Of a stretch of 32,640 bases of DNA, positions 31,296-32,640 are shown in pieces. Every line of letters starts with the position of its first letter. Positions within the stretch are counted from its first letter, which is position 1. Made by a program: the position numbers and the translations under genes. The notes under the pieces are model-generated. The model worked only from the letters and a program-made list of their open reading frames with translations, was not told where the DNA came from and made no database searches. The stretch comes from Phycisphaerae bacterium (lineage in GTDB: Bacteria > Planctomycetota > Phycisphaerae > Phycisphaerales > SM1A02), in NCBI GenBank assembly GCA_016873315.1, contig VGXL01000017.1, forward strand, positions 1 to 32,640. The letters run 5' to 3'.

Positions 31296-32640
31296 CTAGC
31301 CCACATCGGCCAGTCCGAGCGCGTCGCCGTAGGTCGACATGAGTTTGCGGCGAAGGCGCGCATCAATGGGATCCGAGAACGACGGCGAGGCGTCGATCGC
31401 GCGTTGAGCTTCATCGCGCGCGGCAAGCAGCAGCGCGGTGTCGCGCGTCAAGTCGGCCACACGCAGCGGTGGCAATCCACTCTGCCGTGTGCCGAAGAAC
31501 TCGCCCGGTCCGCGGAGCTTCAGGTCTTCCTCGGCAATCTCGAAGCCGTCGGTCGTGCTGGCCATCGACTTCAGACGACGCTCACCGTCGTCGGCCGTTG
31601 GATCCCCAATGAGCACACACAAGCTCGCCTTTGAACCGCGTCCCACGCGTCCACGGAGTTGGTGCAACTGCGCCAGCCCGAACCGCTCGGCGTGCTCGAC
31701 GATCATGACCGTGGCGTTGGGCACATCCACACCGACCTCGATGACGACCGTGCTCACCAAGACACTGGTGCGGCCGTCCTTGAAGGCACTCATGACGGCA
31801 TCGCGCTCGGCCGGGGCGAGCCGTCCGTGCATCTGCCCGATCGACAGACCGGCGAATGGACCTGCCTCGAGCGCAGCCGCGTGGCTCGCGACATCCGCCA
31901 GGCCTTGATCGCTCTCCTCGACCGCGGGCACCACGACATAGACCTGTTCACCTCGATCGATGCGCGTGCGGGCGTAGGCGTACACCTCGGTGGACCTCGA
32001 GCGTGGCATCACACGCGTGGCGATCGGCTGGCGTCCGGGAGGCAGAGCGCGAATCGAGCTCACATCGAGATCGCCAAAGAGTGTGAGCGAGAGCGTGCGC
32101 GGGATCGGCGTGGCCGTCATCACCAGCATGTGCGGCATGTGACCGTTGCCCTTGGAGCGAAGGGCTGCGCGCTGCTCGACGCCGAAGCGGTGCTGCTCGT
32201 CGATGACCGCTAGCGCGAGACTGTGGAACTGAACCCCCTCACCGAGCAAGGCGTGCGTGCCGATCGCCAAATCGACCTGGCCACCCGCGAGGGCGGCGTT
32301 CGCTTCAGTTCGCTCGCGCGGCGACAGCGATCCCGTCACGAGTTGGAACCGCACGCGACTGTCGCGTAAGAGCGCAACCACATTTCGGAAGTGTTGCTCA
32401 GCAAGAAGTTCAGTCGGCGCCACGATGGCGGCCTGGTGGCCGTGCGCAATGGCGAGGAGCGCCGCGTAGAGCGCCACCGCCGTCTTGCCCGAGCCCACAT
32501 CACCTTGCACGAGCCGATTCATCGGTGCAGTGCCCGCGAGGTCGTTCGCAATCTCGTCGCACACCGCACTCTGGTCGGGCGTGAGGATGAAGGGGAATCG
32601 CTCGATGATCGCCTGGTGGATCGCCTCGGTCCTCGGCAGC
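31296..32640 (-). CDS. recG: ATP-dependent DNA helicase RecG (N-terminal part outside the window)
   Basis: The C-terminal 447 residues of RecG are present; the wedge domain lies beyond the right edge. The helicase motifs are in order: LTPDQ before motif I, GDVGSGKT (motif I), APTELLAEQH (Ia), GTHALL (Ib), VIDEQHRFGVEQR (II, DEQH), MTATPIPRTL (III), then VVPAVEESDQ (IV), STVVIEVGVDVPNATVMI (V) and QLRGRVGRG (VI). The TRG region follows (LKLRGPGEFFGTRQSGLP) and is complete. RecG remodels stalled replication forks and branched DNA. The gene ends 20 bp before the GTG of the ABC ATPase gene on the same strand. Confidence 0.96.
   Translation of the reverse strand, partial: LPRTEAIHQAIIERFPFILTPDQSAVCDEIANDLAGTAPMNRLVQGDVGSGKTAVALYAALLAIAHGHQAAIVAPTELLAEQHFRNVVALLRDSRVRFQLVTGSLSPRERTEANAALAGGQVDLAIGTHALLGEGVQFHSLALAVIDEQHRFGVEQRAALRSKGNGHMPHMLVMTATPIPRTLSLTLFGDLDVSSIRALPPGRQPIATRVMPRSRSTEVYAYARTRIDRGEQVYVVVPAVEESDQGLADVASHAAALEAGPFAGLSIGQMHGRLAPAERDAVMSAFKDGRTSVLVSTVVIEVGVDVPNATVMIVEHAERFGLAQLHQLRGRVGRGSKASLCVLIGDPTADDGERRLKSMASTTDGFEIAEEDLKLRGPGEFFGTRQSGLPPLRVADLTRDTALLLAARDEAQRAIDASPSFSDPIDARLRRKLMSTYGDALGLADVG

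Overview
The window is GC-rich (roughly 65%), densely coded bacterial chromosome. It carries core housekeeping genes (uppS, purA, hemW, sdhCAB, ubiE, tilS, recG and one tRNA-Arg) mixed with lineage-specific secreted proteins. The best guess for the host is a Planctomycetota bacterium, probably of the Phycisphaerae type. Three things suggest this: a giant secreted cysteine-repeat protein with a dockerin-like calcium-binding start, secreted peptidases carrying D-x-D-x-D-G loops, and DUF3299 and DUF1844 proteins in this company. This is inference from gene content; there is no rRNA to confirm it. No insertion sequence, prophage, integrase or CRISPR array is visible.

Layout. 1-5.5 kb (+): the tail of an unknown protein, uppS, then a 1412-residue exported protein with 17 copies of a roughly 56-residue, ten-cysteine repeat. 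5.6-8.2 kb: purA (-) and hemW (+) diverge from a 42-bp gap. 8.3-12.9 kb: a B-type succinate dehydrogenase locus (sdhC-sdhA, then sdhB, all -) is split by an opposite-strand UbiA-family prenyltransferase gene. 12.9-17.1 kb: a DUF1844 gene (-), a SurA-like lipoprotein gene (+), and the ubiE-sppA-yraN group (-). 17.2-19.0 kb (+): a cobalamin-binding-like protein with a textbook terminator, then tilS. 19.0-21.1 kb (-): two overlapping genes for membrane proteins with thioredoxin-like CxxC domains. 21.2-23.7 kb (+): an SRPBCC-SDR fusion, tRNA-Arg(CCG), and a MazG-like/HIT gene pair. 23.7-31.3 kb (-): a tight six-gene unit, made up of an ABC ATPase, an FtsX-type permease with a histidine-rich loop, a DUF3299 protein, an M14 carboxypeptidase-like protein without zinc ligands, an intact M14 carboxypeptidase and a BaiN/HI0933-type flavoprotein. 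The window ends inside recG (-).

Expression. Many genes at the head of a transcription unit (hemW, the SurA-like gene, ubiE, tilS, the first thioredoxin-like gene and the MazG-like gene) have a TANNNT hexamer ending exactly 6-7 nt before the start codon and no Shine-Dalgarno sequence. Three more (purA, sdhB, the ABC ATPase) have one 9-10 nt before. Genes inside operons instead use overlaps (GTGA/ATGA) or GGAG-type ribosome binding sites. This points to widespread leaderless or near-leaderless transcription. The most striking case is tilS, whose predicted transcription start lies inside the stem of the upstream gene's terminator.

The most interesting candidates are the ABC/DUF3299/M14 operon (possibly metal-linked, with an active and a dead peptidase side by side), the cysteine-repeat protein, the leaderless promoter signature, and the overlapping terminator and promoter at 18 kb. 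None of the intergenic gaps exceeds about 165 bp.
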